Source: Syntrophaceae bacterium
GTDB taxonomy: Bacteria; Desulfobacterota; Syntrophia; Syntrophales; PHBD01
Length of the DNA stretch: 64,000 bases
Assembly (NCBI GenBank): GCA_013177825.1
Contig: JABLXX010000001.1
Coordinates: 720,936-784,935, forward strand
Reading direction: 5' to 3'
Below the pieces are notes generated by a model that ran no database searches, was not told where the DNA came from, and was given only the letters and a program-made list of their open reading frames with translations. Both the position numbers and the translations under genes were made by a program. Below are positions 19,082 through 28,969 of this stretch, piece after piece. The stretch's first letter is position 1. Each line of letters starts with the position of its first letter.

Positions 19082-20113
19082 ATGAAAAAAGCCTTGATCA
19101 CAGGCATCACGGGCCAGGACGGTTCTTACCTGGCGGAGTTCCTTCTGGCGAAGGGTTACGCCGTCCACGGCCTGATCCGCCGGTCCAGCACGTTCAACAC
19201 CGACCGGATCGACCACCTTTACAAGGATTTCCACGACCCGGAGGCCCGGGTGTTCCTGCACTACGGCGACCTGTCCGTCTCGGGACAGCTGACGGACCTG
19301 ATCCACGCGATCGACCCGGATGAGATCTACCATCTGGGAGCCCAGAGCCACGTCCGGGTGAGCTTCGACATGCCCGAGTACACCGGGGACATCACGGGAC
19401 TGGGGACGCTACGGCTCCTGGAGGCGATCCGGAAATCGGGAAACCGGGCGAAGTTCTACCAGGCCTCATCCAGCGAGATGTTCGGCGCGGCGCCGCCGCC
19501 ACAGAGCGAACTGACGGCCTTCCAGCCACAGAGCCCTTATGCGGCGGCGAAGGTGTACGCCTATTACCTGGTCCGGAATTATCGGGACGCCTACAAGCTG
19601 TTCGCGTCCAACGGAATCCTGTTCAACCACGAGTCTCCCCGGAGAGGAGAGACCTTTGTGACCCGGAAGATCACCCGGGCGGCGACGCGGATCAAGCTGG
19701 GGCTGCAGGACAAGCTGTACCTGGGAAATCTGGAGGCGAAGCGGGACTGGGGCTACGCCGGGGACTACGTGGAGGCGATGTGGCTGATGATGCAGCAGGA
19801 GAAGCCCGACGATTACGCCATCGCCACGGGGGAGACCCACTCAGTGCGGGAGTTTGCCGAAAAGGTCTTCGCAAAGCTGGATCTGGATTACGGGCAGTAC
19901 GTAGCCATCGATCCGCGATATTTCCGGCCTACCGAGGTGGACGTCCTGCTTGGTGATTCTTCGAAGGCCCGGAAGGCCCTCGGGTGGGAGCCGAAGGTGA
20001 GCTTCGATCAGCTTGTGGAGATGATGGTCGACGCGGACATGGAGCAGGCGAAGCGGGAAAAGACGCTGCGGGATGCAGGGTACGACTGCACCGGCAATGG
20101 CCGGATGCTGTAA
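19082..20113 (+). CDS. gmd: GDP-mannose 4,6-dehydratase
   Basis: 343 residues. [15 protein letters not shown] at the N-terminus, [39 protein letters not shown] and [13 protein letters not shown] (YxxxK) are diagnostic of GMD, as is [17 protein letters not shown]. It makes GDP-4-keto-6-deoxymannose, the precursor of GDP-fucose and GDP-rhamnose. The following gene is the epimerase/reductase that completes GDP-L-fucose. The 163-base spacer upstream contains a TATAAA at 19011 that may belong to its promoter, and AAGGAGAG precedes the start. Confidence 0.96.
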   Translation: MKKALITGITGQDGSYLAEFLLAKGYAVHGLIRRSSTFNTDRIDHLYKDFHDPEARVFLHYGDLSVSGQLTDLIHAIDPDEIYHLGAQSHVRVSFDMPEYTGDITGLGTLRLLEAIRKSGNRAKFYQASSSEMFGAAPPPQSELTAFQPQSPYAAAKVYAYYLVRNYRDAYKLFASNGILFNHESPRRGETFVTRKITRAATRIKLGLQDKLYLGNLEAKRDWGYAGDYVEAMWLMMQQEKPDDYAIATGETHSVREFAEKVFAKLDLDYGQYVAIDPRYFRPTEVDVLLGDSSKARKALGWEPKVSFDQLVEMMVDADMEQAKREKTLRDAGYDCTGNGRML

Positions 20114-20281
20114 GCCGAGCCGATAAGCACTTGTCTGGGGCTTGGCCTTGTCCCTCGTTTCTTCGACCTACGTGAGGATATGAATCGCTCCCCGGGAATC
20201 CGGCGCTTTGCATCCGGTCGCGGTTTTGCAGGTAGGACAATTGCCAGCAGGTAACCGTGCGGGTCCTGGAAGGGCAGTTGA

Positions 20282-21229
<948 letters not shown>

Positions 21230-21230
21230 C

Positions 21231-21260
21231 GGACCGGGGGGGCAGGGTTCCTCCCCGGCC
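21231..21260 (+). terminator. Possible terminator hairpin after fcl
   Basis: CCGGGG (21234) pairs with CCCCGG (21253), extended by GG and CC. The T-run afterwards is poor, so it may act only as an mRNA-end structure. Confidence 0.4.
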
Positions 21261-21515
21261 GTATTATGTTCCTTGCTGACACTCATTCTGCATTACTTGT
21301 TCTACGGCGGCTGCCGGTAAGAGCTTGAACCGCAGCCAGGCATCCAGGCCTTTCTTGAAAGCCCTCCCTCCTTCTTCACCTTGTGCATTCTGAAGTCCGA
21401 ATCTTACCCCGGCAGAAACGGCAAAACTTCCTGATCATGGCCACAACCTGAGAACAATTTGTCTTGATCGGCGTTGCAGGACCAGGCAGCAAAACGAAAA
21501 AGTGGAAGGAAACGC

Positions 21516-21548
21516 TTGACGACCGGCCATAGTAGTTCTAATTAGAAC
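21516..21548 (+). promoter_or_regulatory. MarR-gene promoter with palindromic operator
   Basis: TTGACG (21516-21521) is followed after 17 bases by TAATTA (21539-21544). The -10 region lies inside a perfect 14-base palindrome, GTTCTAATTAGAAC (21535-21548). MarR dimers bind such dyads, so autorepression by the next gene is likely. The rest of the 21230-21584 spacer shows no gene. Confidence 0.6.
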
Positions 21549-21584
21549 AGTCCCAAATCGAACTATGCGCAGTGGAGTTGTGTA

Positions 21585-22049
21585 ATGTCAAAGAGCAGGA
21601 AAAAGGAGAAGTCCTTCGCCCGCGAAGGAGGCTTCCTGATCGCCCGGATCTTCCAGGTATCGGGACGCGTCTTTGCCAGGAAGATGAGAGAGAGAGAATT
21701 GACCCGCATCACGCCCGAACAGGGGAGGATCCTCTTTGCCCTCTGGCGGAGCGACGGCATTGCCATCCAGGAACTGGCGGGAAAGACGTCGCTGAGCAAA
21801 TCGACGCTGACGGCCATGCTGGACCGTCTGGAGGAGGCGGGCCATATTGTCCGTGTTCCTTCCTCGGAGGACCGGCGGCGGATCATGATTCGACTGACCG
21901 AAAAGGACCGTCTGCTACGGGATGCCTATATAAAGATCTCCGACGAGATGAACGATCTGGTTTATCGAGGATTCAGTGATGAGGAAATCGATGCTTTTGA
22001 AGAGCAGTTGAAGAAAATCCTTCGGAACCTCGAGGAGGCCGAATCTTGA
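21585..22049 (+). CDS. MarR-family transcriptional regulator
   Basis: 154 residues. The winged helix is recognisable: TPEQGRILFALW, IQELAGKTSLSKSTLTAMLDRLEEAGHIVR (recognition helix) and the wing SSEDRRRIMIRLTEK. The protein starts with a basic stretch. It is probably a repressor whose ligand relieves binding at the palindrome just upstream. The next gene, an amidohydrolase, begins 19 bases later and is the likely regulated partner, perhaps acting on the inducing compound. Confidence 0.9.
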   Translation: MSKSRKKEKSFAREGGFLIARIFQVSGRVFARKMRERELTRITPEQGRILFALWRSDGIAIQELAGKTSLSKSTLTAMLDRLEEAGHIVRVPSSEDRRRIMIRLTEKDRLLRDAYIKISDEMNDLVYRGFSDEEIDAFEEQLKKILRNLEEAES

Positions 22050-22068
22050 CGGGAAGAGAGGAGAAGCC

Positions 22069-22917
22069 ATGAAAAACAGGACCGTGATTGACGTCTGGAT
22101 GCAGCACCCGACGCTGCGCTTCATCAACCATCCCATGTTCGAGTCGCTCCGCCGCTGGACCGGGCTTGGAACCGTGATGGAGGAGATTCCCCTGGAATTC
22201 ACCGTTGCCGCAATGGACCAGGGAGGGGTAGAAAAGGGGTTGATTTCCGCCTGGTGCGGACCCCGAGGGGAACTGATTTCCAATGACGAGGTGGCGGGAT
22301 TCGTAGGCCGCTTTCCGGACCGGCTGGTCGGCATCGCGACGGCCGATCTCTACCGGCCGATGGCAGCCGTCCGGGAACTCCGGCGCTGCGTCCGGGAACT
22401 CGGATTCCGCGGACTCCGCATCGTTCAATGGCTTTGGGACCTTCCCGTTACGGACCGGCGCTACTATCCCCTCTTTGCAGAATGCGTGGAGTTGGGCATT
22501 CCCGTTTGCCTGCAGGTCGGACACACGGGGCCTTTGTGTCCTTCCGAGCCCGGGCGCCCCATTCCGTATATCGACGTGGCCGCCATCGAGTTCCCTGAAC
22601 TGACGATGGTCTGCGGGCATGTCGGTTATCCGTGGACGCAGGAGATGATCGCCGTAGCCACCAAGCACCCCAACGTCTTCATCGATACGTCGGCCTATAC
22701 GGCGAAGCGATACCCTCCGGAACTGGTGGCTTACATGAAAACGAACGGGAAGAAGAAGGTTCTCTTCGGGACCAATTACCCCATGATCACACCCCAGAAG
22801 TGCCTCGCCGACCTCGATGCCCTGGGACTGGACGAAGAAACGAAGGCCCTGTTCCTATATGGTAACGCCTGTCGGATCTTCGGACTTCTATCCGCAACGG
22901 CATCGTCCGAGCGGTGA
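22069..22917 (+). CDS. Amidohydrolase_2-family (ACMSD-like) metal-dependent hydrolase
   Basis: 282 residues. TIM-barrel pattern of PF04909: GLRIVQWLWDLP, LQVGHTGP, MVCGHVGYPW, VFIDTSAYTAKRYP, VLFGTNYPMITP and the closing FLYGNACRIFGL. The family contains decarboxylases such as ACMSD and gamma-resorcylate decarboxylase and some hydrolases. The usual N-terminal HxH metal pair is not obvious (DVWMQHP instead), so activity may differ. It is cotranscribed with the MarR gene. The substrate, perhaps a hydroxylated aromatic acid, is not determinable. Confidence 0.85.
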   Translation: MKNRTVIDVWMQHPTLRFINHPMFESLRRWTGLGTVMEEIPLEFTVAAMDQGGVEKGLISAWCGPRGELISNDEVAGFVGRFPDRLVGIATADLYRPMAAVRELRRCVRELGFRGLRIVQWLWDLPVTDRRYYPLFAECVELGIPVCLQVGHTGPLCPSEPGRPIPYIDVAAIEFPELTMVCGHVGYPWTQEMIAVATKHPNVFIDTSAYTAKRYPPELVAYMKTNGKKKVLFGTNYPMITPQKCLADLDALGLDEETKALFLYGNACRIFGLLSATASSER

Positions 22918-23282
22918 TTTCGGTATTCCATTCGTCCCGCCAAGGCGCGATCCCGCTCCCAAAGCGGGACGAAAAACCAATCCCTATTTCTCATTAATTT
23001 ATTACTTGCAGTTTTCTCTCTGCAGGTATATGGGTTCCTGCATCTTCCCTATTTCCCGACAATCAACGAATGCAGCCGCTACCTATGAACAAGCGTCGTA
23101 GCGAGTGCACCTTCCATATCCGGCAGACAAATCAGGATGTGCCTGCACGTTATCCCGCGAGTATTGGTATCCATGCCCCATCTCAAGGAGTCCATACGGG
23201 TTGGGACCGTTTCCATGCCAGGGGTTTGCCCGTAAATGGACATGCATCTCTTCGACCCTAACAAAACAACAGGAGCGTTGGC
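22918..23282. other. Gene-free spacer with a stem-loop
   Basis: No supported ORF. TCCCGCT-CCCAA-AGCGGGA (22951-22969) is a perfect seven-pair stem, not followed by a T-run. AGGAG just before 23283 is the ribosome site of the next gene. Confidence 0.5.
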
Positions 23283-25274
23283 ATGCAAAGGAAGGAAAAA
23301 AATGTAGGAGCATCAACAGGATCGAAGGCATTCAAGGCAGGACAGGACAGATTTATGGAACTCATTAACCTCCTCCCACAGGCGGTGATCGAGATCCAGT
23401 TCGATGGAACGCTTCTCTTCGCCAATTGGCACAGCCGGAAACTCTTCGGTTACAGTATCGATGACGATGTTGTCGGCAAGGTAAACGTCTTCCAGCACGT
23501 TATCCCGGAGGATCGTGAAAGAATTGCCGACGGCATTGGGAAGATGGCCGCTGGAAAGAATGGACGGCCTCCCGAGATCACGGCGGTCAGGAAGGATGGA
23601 TCGACCTTTCCCGCCATTGTGTATGCGAATCTGATCATGACATCAGGCAATCCCGTTGGTGTCCGGGTGATCGTTGCCGATATCTCGGACAAGAAAGAAA
23701 TCGAAGAGGCCTACAAGGCCTTGGTGGACCATTCTCTCCAGGGGCTGGTCATCGTTCAGGACGGACGGTTTGTTTTCGTCAATGATTTCTTTGTCCGCAA
23801 TTGCGGTTTTACAAGAGAAGAACTTCTGGCGCTACCCTTTGACGACATGTGGCAGATGATCCATCCCGAAGACCGGGAACTGGTCATGAACATGCATAAG
23901 AACCTGCTGACCGGTGCGATGACAAAGGCTCCGGTTATCGAATACCGGGTCTTTGTCAAAGGACACGAAGGGCTTGAAATGCGCTGGGTCAGCGATTACG
24001 GGACGAGGATCGAATACAGGGGGCGCCCCGCTGTTCAGACCGCCCTCGTGGACATCACCGAACGCAAACTCTCTGAAATGGCCATCCTGGAAAGCGAAAG
24101 GAGATATCGGGACCTCGCGGAACTGCTCCCGCAAGGTGTCTTCGAGGCCGACATGAAGGGGCGGATTATCTACGTCAACCGCAGTGTCCTGGATATGTTC
24201 GGGATCGTGTCCGGCGATTTCGGAGCGGATACAATGATCGCAGACACGCTGGTGCTGAAGGATCGCGACAGAGCGGAGCGAGGGGTGAAAAGGGTTCTGG
24301 CCGGTGAGAAGGTGATGGCGGGTGAATATACCTGTGTTCGCAAGGATGGAACGACCTTTCCGGCCATGATTCTGGCCAACGCCATTATCAAGGACGGGAA
24401 ACCGGACGGGATCCGTGGCGTCATTGTGGACATCACCGTACGCAAGGAGATGAATCGCAAACTCGAGGAATCCGAGGCTCGTTATCGGACCCTGTTTAAT
24501 TCCACAGGAACGGCAACGGTGCTTAGCGATGAGGATATGAACATTGTGTTGGCCAACCAGAATTTTTATCGGCTCAGCGGATACTCGACGGACACCGAAC
24601 TGAAGTTCACGGATCTGATCCATTCGGATGACCTGAATTTCATGGTGGATTGCCACCGCCGGCGAAGAATCGATCCGGGATCCGTCCCGAGGAGTTATGA
24701 GTTCAGGTTCCGGCGTGCCGATGGAGCGATTCGCAACGCATTTCTCACTGTGGGCATGATTCCGGGTACGAAAAGAAGTGTTGCCTCGATTATCGACATC
24801 ACGGAACTCAAACAGGCTCAGGAAGAGCTTCGGAAAAAAACGTTCAGCCTGGAAGAAGCGAATTCTGCGCTGCGCGTTCTTTTAAAGCAGCGGGATGAAG
24901 ACAAGGCCGATCTTGAAAAGAACATCCTGACTAATCTGAAGGAAGTCGTTCTGCCGTTCCTGGACAAGCTCAAGGTACAAAACCTGAACGCTTCGCAACT
25001 GAATATCCTGGCGGTGATCGAGGAGAACCTCAAGGAGATCATGTCTCCTTTCCTGAAAAACATTTCGTACAATTATGCGAGGCTGACTCCCCGTGAAATC
25101 GAGATCCTGCTCCTCGTCAAGGAAGGCCGTTCAACCAAGGAAATATCACGAATCATCCACACGTCTGAACGCACAATCGATTTCCAGCGCAACAGCATCA
25201 GGAAAAAACTTGGAATAAGCAACAGCAAGGTCAACCTCAGGACCTTTATCATGAACAAGGAGGGATCGTTGTAG
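23283..25274 (+). CDS. Multi-PAS sensor with C-terminal LuxR-type helix-turn-helix
   Basis: 663 residues. Four PAS modules can be traced at about residues 20-135, 140-265, 270-390 and 395-520 (LFANWHSRKLFGYSIDD, FVFVNDFFVRNCGF, RIIYVNRSVLDMFG, IVLANQNFYRLSGYS), each ending in a PAC-like DIT/DIS segment. A charged helical linker follows and a LuxR/GerE domain ends the protein (LTPREIEILLLVKEGRSTKE, TSERTIDFQRNSIRKKLGI). There is no histidine kinase or receiver domain and no membrane segment, so it is a one-component cytoplasmic regulator. No neighbour identifies its target. Confidence 0.9.
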   Translation: MQRKEKNVGASTGSKAFKAGQDRFMELINLLPQAVIEIQFDGTLLFANWHSRKLFGYSIDDDVVGKVNVFQHVIPEDRERIADGIGKMAAGKNGRPPEITAVRKDGSTFPAIVYANLIMTSGNPVGVRVIVADISDKKEIEEAYKALVDHSLQGLVIVQDGRFVFVNDFFVRNCGFTREELLALPFDDMWQMIHPEDRELVMNMHKNLLTGAMTKAPVIEYRVFVKGHEGLEMRWVSDYGTRIEYRGRPAVQTALVDITERKLSEMAILESERRYRDLAELLPQGVFEADMKGRIIYVNRSVLDMFGIVSGDFGADTMIADTLVLKDRDRAERGVKRVLAGEKVMAGEYTCVRKDGTTFPAMILANAIIKDGKPDGIRGVIVDITVRKEMNRKLEESEARYRTLFNSTGTATVLSDEDMNIVLANQNFYRLSGYSTDTELKFTDLIHSDDLNFMVDCHRRRRIDPGSVPRSYEFRFRRADGAIRNAFLTVGMIPGTKRSVASIIDITELKQAQEELRKKTFSLEEANSALRVLLKQRDEDKADLEKNILTNLKEVVLPFLDKLKVQNLNASQLNILAVIEENLKEIMSPFLKNISYNYARLTPREIEILLLVKEGRSTKEISRIIHTSERTIDFQRNSIRKKLGISNSKVNLRTFIMNKEGSL

Positions 25275-26251
25275 AGGATAGATGGTTTTCCGTGAAGCGA
25301 TTCATCTTTGCCGAGATAAGGCTTTTGAAAAACCGCATCCTGTTGATTGTGGAAAACATGGCATATTCTCAGGCTGTTCTTCCATAGCGAGGAATGTGGT
25401 TGGTATCTCAAGTGACATAGGAAGTAATCCGAGGGAATTCAATCCCTTGACAAAACGTTCTTGACCAGTGCAAGGGCTTTTGCCCGCCCGAACCGAGGCA
25501 GTCCCGATCAATCCATATGAGGGGCTGCCTTTTTTCGTTAGGTTCTCTGCAGTCTTTCCCGCACTGCCTTTCCGATCCGTGCATACTGTTCCCTTGTATC
25601 ACTCGGGAGTGCTGTGGCACTGGAAGGTGAGCTTCGTCCTTGAGAGTTGTGAAGGGGTCCCGGTCGGCTCGGCAGCCAAACCCAGCTGTTGGCCATATGG
25701 ACCTATTGTAAGCTCTTCAGCTTTCCATGTCATGTGTCATCATTAAAATTCTTCCCCAAAGTCGGCCCCACTCTATTTCCTTCTTCCACCATCGCATAAC
25801 CCTTCTTGCAGGAACTTCTGTTTCATCAAAGGGCGGCTCCTCCACTGAATTTGAAATCAATTTTTCCCCGGAAGCCTGATGAATCAAACATCGCAAAGTA
25901 GTGCCCTCTTCTTTTTAGGATATTTAATCATATTGAGTAGATGAAAGAGTGTACCTAAGGCATGTACGCATTACCTATAAGATTATCTGGGATTGCCTAA
26001 ATGGGTTTTGGATGAAAAATTATCCCCAACAAAAGGGAACATGAAGTTCCGGAAGGGAAAACATTCATACGGTTCGTGCGAGAGAAAGATTCAAGGCAAG
26101 GATCAAGTATAATAAGAACGATTCCAGCACAGGATCAGGAAGCTATGAAATCCCATCGTCTGAAATGAACAAGTTGGAGAGATGTAATACCTTTGATGTG
26201 CGGATAAACAAAACAATACAATGGGATACAACAAAGGAAGGAGGTCCAGTT
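25275..26251. other. Gene-poor spacer of about 1 kb
   Basis: Short ORFs here lack ribosome sites and coding character. The region includes a terminator (25497-25536), a possible -10 TATAAT at 26108, and the strong ribosome site AAGGAAGGAGG (26234-26244) of the next gene. No tRNA, repeat array or known RNA was recognised. Confidence 0.5.
25497..25536 (+). terminator. Rho-independent terminator
   Basis: AGGCAGTCCC (25497-25506) pairs with GGGGCTGCCT (25522-25531; one G-U) across a 15-base loop and runs into TTTTTT. It lies about 220 bases after the PAS-LuxR gene, so an unseen short transcript could also end here. Confidence 0.7.
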
Positions 26252-26620
26252 ATGATGAACATGGGACAACGCGGAACGATTGAACAGCATGACAATGCAA
26301 ATGCTGTCGGAATGTCCGATCATGCAAACCGACTGACCGAGATTGAAGCCGATCTGACGGAGTGTGAAGATGGGGGAACGATGATGGAAGAGCCTACAAA
26401 GGTCGTTGTTTATGTTGTCGATGGTGTCATTCAATGTGTTCTCGCGACGAAAAATGTAGAAGTATATGTCGTCGAACATGACATTCGGCACGATCATGGC
26501 CGGCATGGAATAAACACAGAACTCTATGGCTTGCCCGTTATGTTGAGCAGACAGAAGAATGTGGTTGCTCCGCGACTGGTCAGAAAGGTCGCACGGGCCC
26601 ATCGAGATGCGCATTGCTGA
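26252..26620 (+). CDS. Hypothetical protein, 122 residues
   Basis: The start at 26252 is set by the very strong AAGGAAGGAGG eight bases upstream; an in-frame ATG at 26165 has no site. The first 55 residues are polar and acidic. The second half contains an alternating hydrophobic segment, TKVVVYVVDGVIQCVLATKN followed by VEVYVVEHDI, then a His/Arg-rich tail. I do not recognise a named family; the beta-strand segment resembles small domains found in many mobile-element and plasmid proteins. It stands alone, 180 bases before the sigma-54 activator. Confidence 0.65.
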   Translation: MMNMGQRGTIEQHDNANAVGMSDHANRLTEIEADLTECEDGGTMMEEPTKVVVYVVDGVIQCVLATKNVEVYVVEHDIRHDHGRHGINTELYGLPVMLSRQKNVVAPRLVRKVARAHRDAHC

Positions 26621-26800
26621 TGTTTGTTCATCGGATGCAATATCGATTCGGAACAGCTGACCATCACTCGCTCGATCGGGGCAGGGCTGGGGGGGAATTG
26701 GCAGGGCAGCATCGGAAAGAGGATAAACCACTTGCCGAATATTTATTGTGAACAATCTGTGGACGAGAAGAGAATGCCAGGTTCTGTTGAGGGGGCGTAG

Positions 26801-28288
26801 ATGAATCGAAATTGTTCTCCTGCCGATGTATTGACGAGAGAGTCAGATCATCCTTTTGAAGCATGCAGTGTTCATGAGTTGGAAGACATCCTCGAGGCAT
26901 CGCATGATGGTATTTTCATAACCGATGGCCGGGGGAATGTTTTGAGGGTGAACAGTGCGTGGGAACGGATTTGCGGCTTTTCCCGTGCGGACATCATCGG
27001 AAGAAATGCACAGGAACTGGTAAACGAAAAACTGTATTCGGAATCAGCTGTGATGGCCGCGATCCGTACCCAGAAGGCGATAACGATCCTTCTTGAAATG
27101 ACAAAGGGTGAGAAAGCCGGCCAGAAAATCATGGCAACGGCCATTCCGATCTTGGGTCTAGGCGGTGAAATCAAAAGAGTTGTTGCCAACATCCGGGATA
27201 TAACAGAGATACTCTATCTGAAGGAGCTTCTTGGGAAAACACAAGAACTGAACACAATTTATGCGACCGAGCTGGAGCAGGTGCGTTTACAGCAGTTGCT
27301 CAATCACAGCAATGTTATAGCTAGGAGCCAGGCCACCCGGAATATTCTGCAAATGGCTACTCAAGTGGCCAAGGTCGATTCAACCGTGTTGGTCACCGGC
27401 GAGTCCGGAGTCGGGAAAGAGGTGATCGCGAACACCATTCATCGCCTCAGCCCCCGCTCGGAAGGGCCTTTGATCAAGATCAACTGTGGCTCCATTCCCG
27501 AGAATTTGCTGGAGACGGAACTGTTCGGATATGAATCGGGAGCTTTTACCGGTGCCCGAAAGCAAGGCAAGCCAGGACTGTTTGAAATGGCGCAGAAAGG
27601 CACACTTTTCCTGGATGAGATTGGGGATATCACATTCAATTTGCAGGCAAAACTCCTTAGAGCCTTACAAGACCGTGAGATCATGAGAGTCGGGGGGTTG
27701 AAGCCAGTGCCAGTGGATGTCCGAATTATTACAGCAACCAACAAGGATCTGGAAGAAATGGTCAGGCAGGGCTCCTTCAGGAGTGACCTGTTCTATCGAT
27801 TGAATGTTGTTTCCATCCGGATTCCGCCACTGCGAGACCGACGAGAAGACATCCCTTTGCTGGCAATACGTTTTGTTGAAAAGATAAATGAGAGGTACTC
27901 TCTCAACAAGCGTCTTTCTCCTGATGTGATAGATGGGTTCCTTATGTATCCATGGCCCGGCAACATCAGGGAGCTTGAAAATGTTACGGAACAGATGATT
28001 GTTATGACTAAGGAGGATGAGGTCTCGGTCAGTCAGTTGCCGGCTTGTATAAGGAACTGTATCGTTCCCGGCAATGAGGGACGCAGACGTCTGGATCGGA
28101 TGCCGTTAAAAGATGCCATTGAACAAACGGAAAGGCAAATTCTGGAACAGGCTCTCAGGAAACACCGGAGCACCAGAAGCGTTGCACGGGCACTGGCAGT
28201 GAATCAGTCGACGGTTGTGAGAAAAATTCAGAAATACGGACTCTCATCTCTATGTCGGGAGATGGTTGATCATACGAGCCACGCCTAA
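26801..28288 (+). CDS. PAS-containing sigma-54-dependent transcriptional activator
   Basis: 495 residues. PAS domain at about 25-135 (GIFITDGRGNVLRVNSAWER). AAA+ sigma-54 interaction domain at about 172-400 with Walker A GESGVGKE (200-207), the sigma-54 contact loop GAFTGA (247-252), Walker B LFLDEIGD and the arginine region FRSDLFYRLNV. A TyrR/Fis-like helix-turn-helix lies at about 450-485 (STRSVARALAVNQSTVVRKI). No receiver domain is present, so the signal is probably sensed by the PAS domain. A near-consensus sigma-54 promoter lies 467 bases downstream, before the aldehyde oxidoreductase operon, which is the obvious target. Confidence 0.95.
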   Translation: MNRNCSPADVLTRESDHPFEACSVHELEDILEASHDGIFITDGRGNVLRVNSAWERICGFSRADIIGRNAQELVNEKLYSESAVMAAIRTQKAITILLEMTKGEKAGQKIMATAIPILGLGGEIKRVVANIRDITEILYLKELLGKTQELNTIYATELEQVRLQQLLNHSNVIARSQATRNILQMATQVAKVDSTVLVTGESGVGKEVIANTIHRLSPRSEGPLIKINCGSIPENLLETELFGYESGAFTGARKQGKPGLFEMAQKGTLFLDEIGDITFNLQAKLLRALQDREIMRVGGLKPVPVDVRIITATNKDLEEMVRQGSFRSDLFYRLNVVSIRIPPLRDRREDIPLLAIRFVEKINERYSLNKRLSPDVIDGFLMYPWPGNIRELENVTEQMIVMTKEDEVSVSQLPACIRNCIVPGNEGRRRLDRMPLKDAIEQTERQILEQALRKHRSTRSVARALAVNQSTVVRKIQKYGLSSLCREMVDHTSHA

Positions 28289-28520
28289 GTTTTGAGGAAT
28301 TGAGTTGGCGGGCTGAAGCTTATTGTTTCTTTGCTGTAATTCTTTGGCTATTCCCCATTCAATATACCTAAAATCACGATTCATGGCTCATGATTTCGGC
28401 TGCCATGTATCGGAGTATTGTCGGCCATCAAATAGAGTGTAGCAATATCAATCGGATCCTAAGATATTATCTATATTAATCCTCTCCCAGTCATTACAAT
28501 TCAAATTCAAACAGATAGTT

Positions 28521-28587
28521 TTAATGCATTAATATTAAGAGCATTATTAATGGATGCATAAATGAATATCCGATGCAATAATGCATC
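28521..28587 (+). promoter_or_regulatory. Cluster of ATGCAT-centred dyads, candidate activator binding sites (UAS)
   Basis: Three related elements stand in an AT-rich spacer: the palindrome TTAATGCATTAA (28521-28532), GGATGCATAA near 28552, and GATGCA-ATAA-TGCATC (28572-28587). They are about 170-235 bases upstream of the sigma-54 promoter, the usual position of enhancer sites. Binding by the upstream activator is inference. The rest of 28289-28754 shows no gene. Confidence 0.45.
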
Positions 28588-28754
28588 AATTGAAATAAAT
28601 TTATAAATACATATAGATAGCATTGTATCGCTTTTTATTATGTACTCAAGTGATGTTGTATGGCATCGTCCGTTAACTTCCTGCTATTAACTTAACCAGC
28701 TGTACTTCTTAGCTAAATCAGGGAATATCATTCCTCACAACTGATGATAATTTA

Positions 28755-28770
28755 TGGCACGGTTCCTGCC
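28755..28770 (+). promoter_or_regulatory. Sigma-54 promoter of the aldehyde oxidoreductase operon
   Basis: TGGCACGGTTCCTGCC has the invariant GG (28756) and GC (28768) with the required ten bases between, and differs from the TGGCACG-N4-TTGC consensus at one position. Transcription would begin near 28781. Confidence 0.85.
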
Positions 28771-28852
28771 TAATAGGGGCACAGATTGGCGGTGTTCCCC
28801 GAGTTGGCGCGTAAAGATTTTAAACCATTAAGAAAGGAAAGGAGGATGTTGA

Positions 28853-28939
28853 ATGGCTGTAGTTATGTCGGCAGGGGAAGCGGTAAAAAATGAAAGATTC
28901 GGGGGCGCCGCCATTCTTTATACAAATACAATGAGATGA
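28853..28939 (+). CDS. Micro-ORF of 28 codons at the head of the AOR operon
   Basis: The ATG at 28853 stands seven bases after an extended ribosome site (AAAGGAAAGGAGG). The peptide starts MAVVMSAGEAVKNERFGG and ends AILYTNTMR. It lies between the sigma-54 promoter and the oxidoreductase gene, ending 30 bases before that start. It may be a leader peptide, a small subunit, or a substrate for the ThiF-like E1 in the same operon. Only the ribosome site and the position support it; no family is recognised. Confidence 0.5.
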   Translation: MAVVMSAGEAVKNERFGGAAILYTNTMR

Positions 28940-28969
28940 AAGTAAATACGGAATTCTCTGGAGGATTCT

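Noticed and set aside
22951-22969. Hairpin as a terminator for the amidohydrolase gene
   Set aside because: The stem is good but is followed by an A-run rather than a T-run on the plus strand.
25468-25746. 92-codon plus-strand frame
   Set aside because: It starts next to and runs through a terminator, has no ribosome site and no recognisable features.
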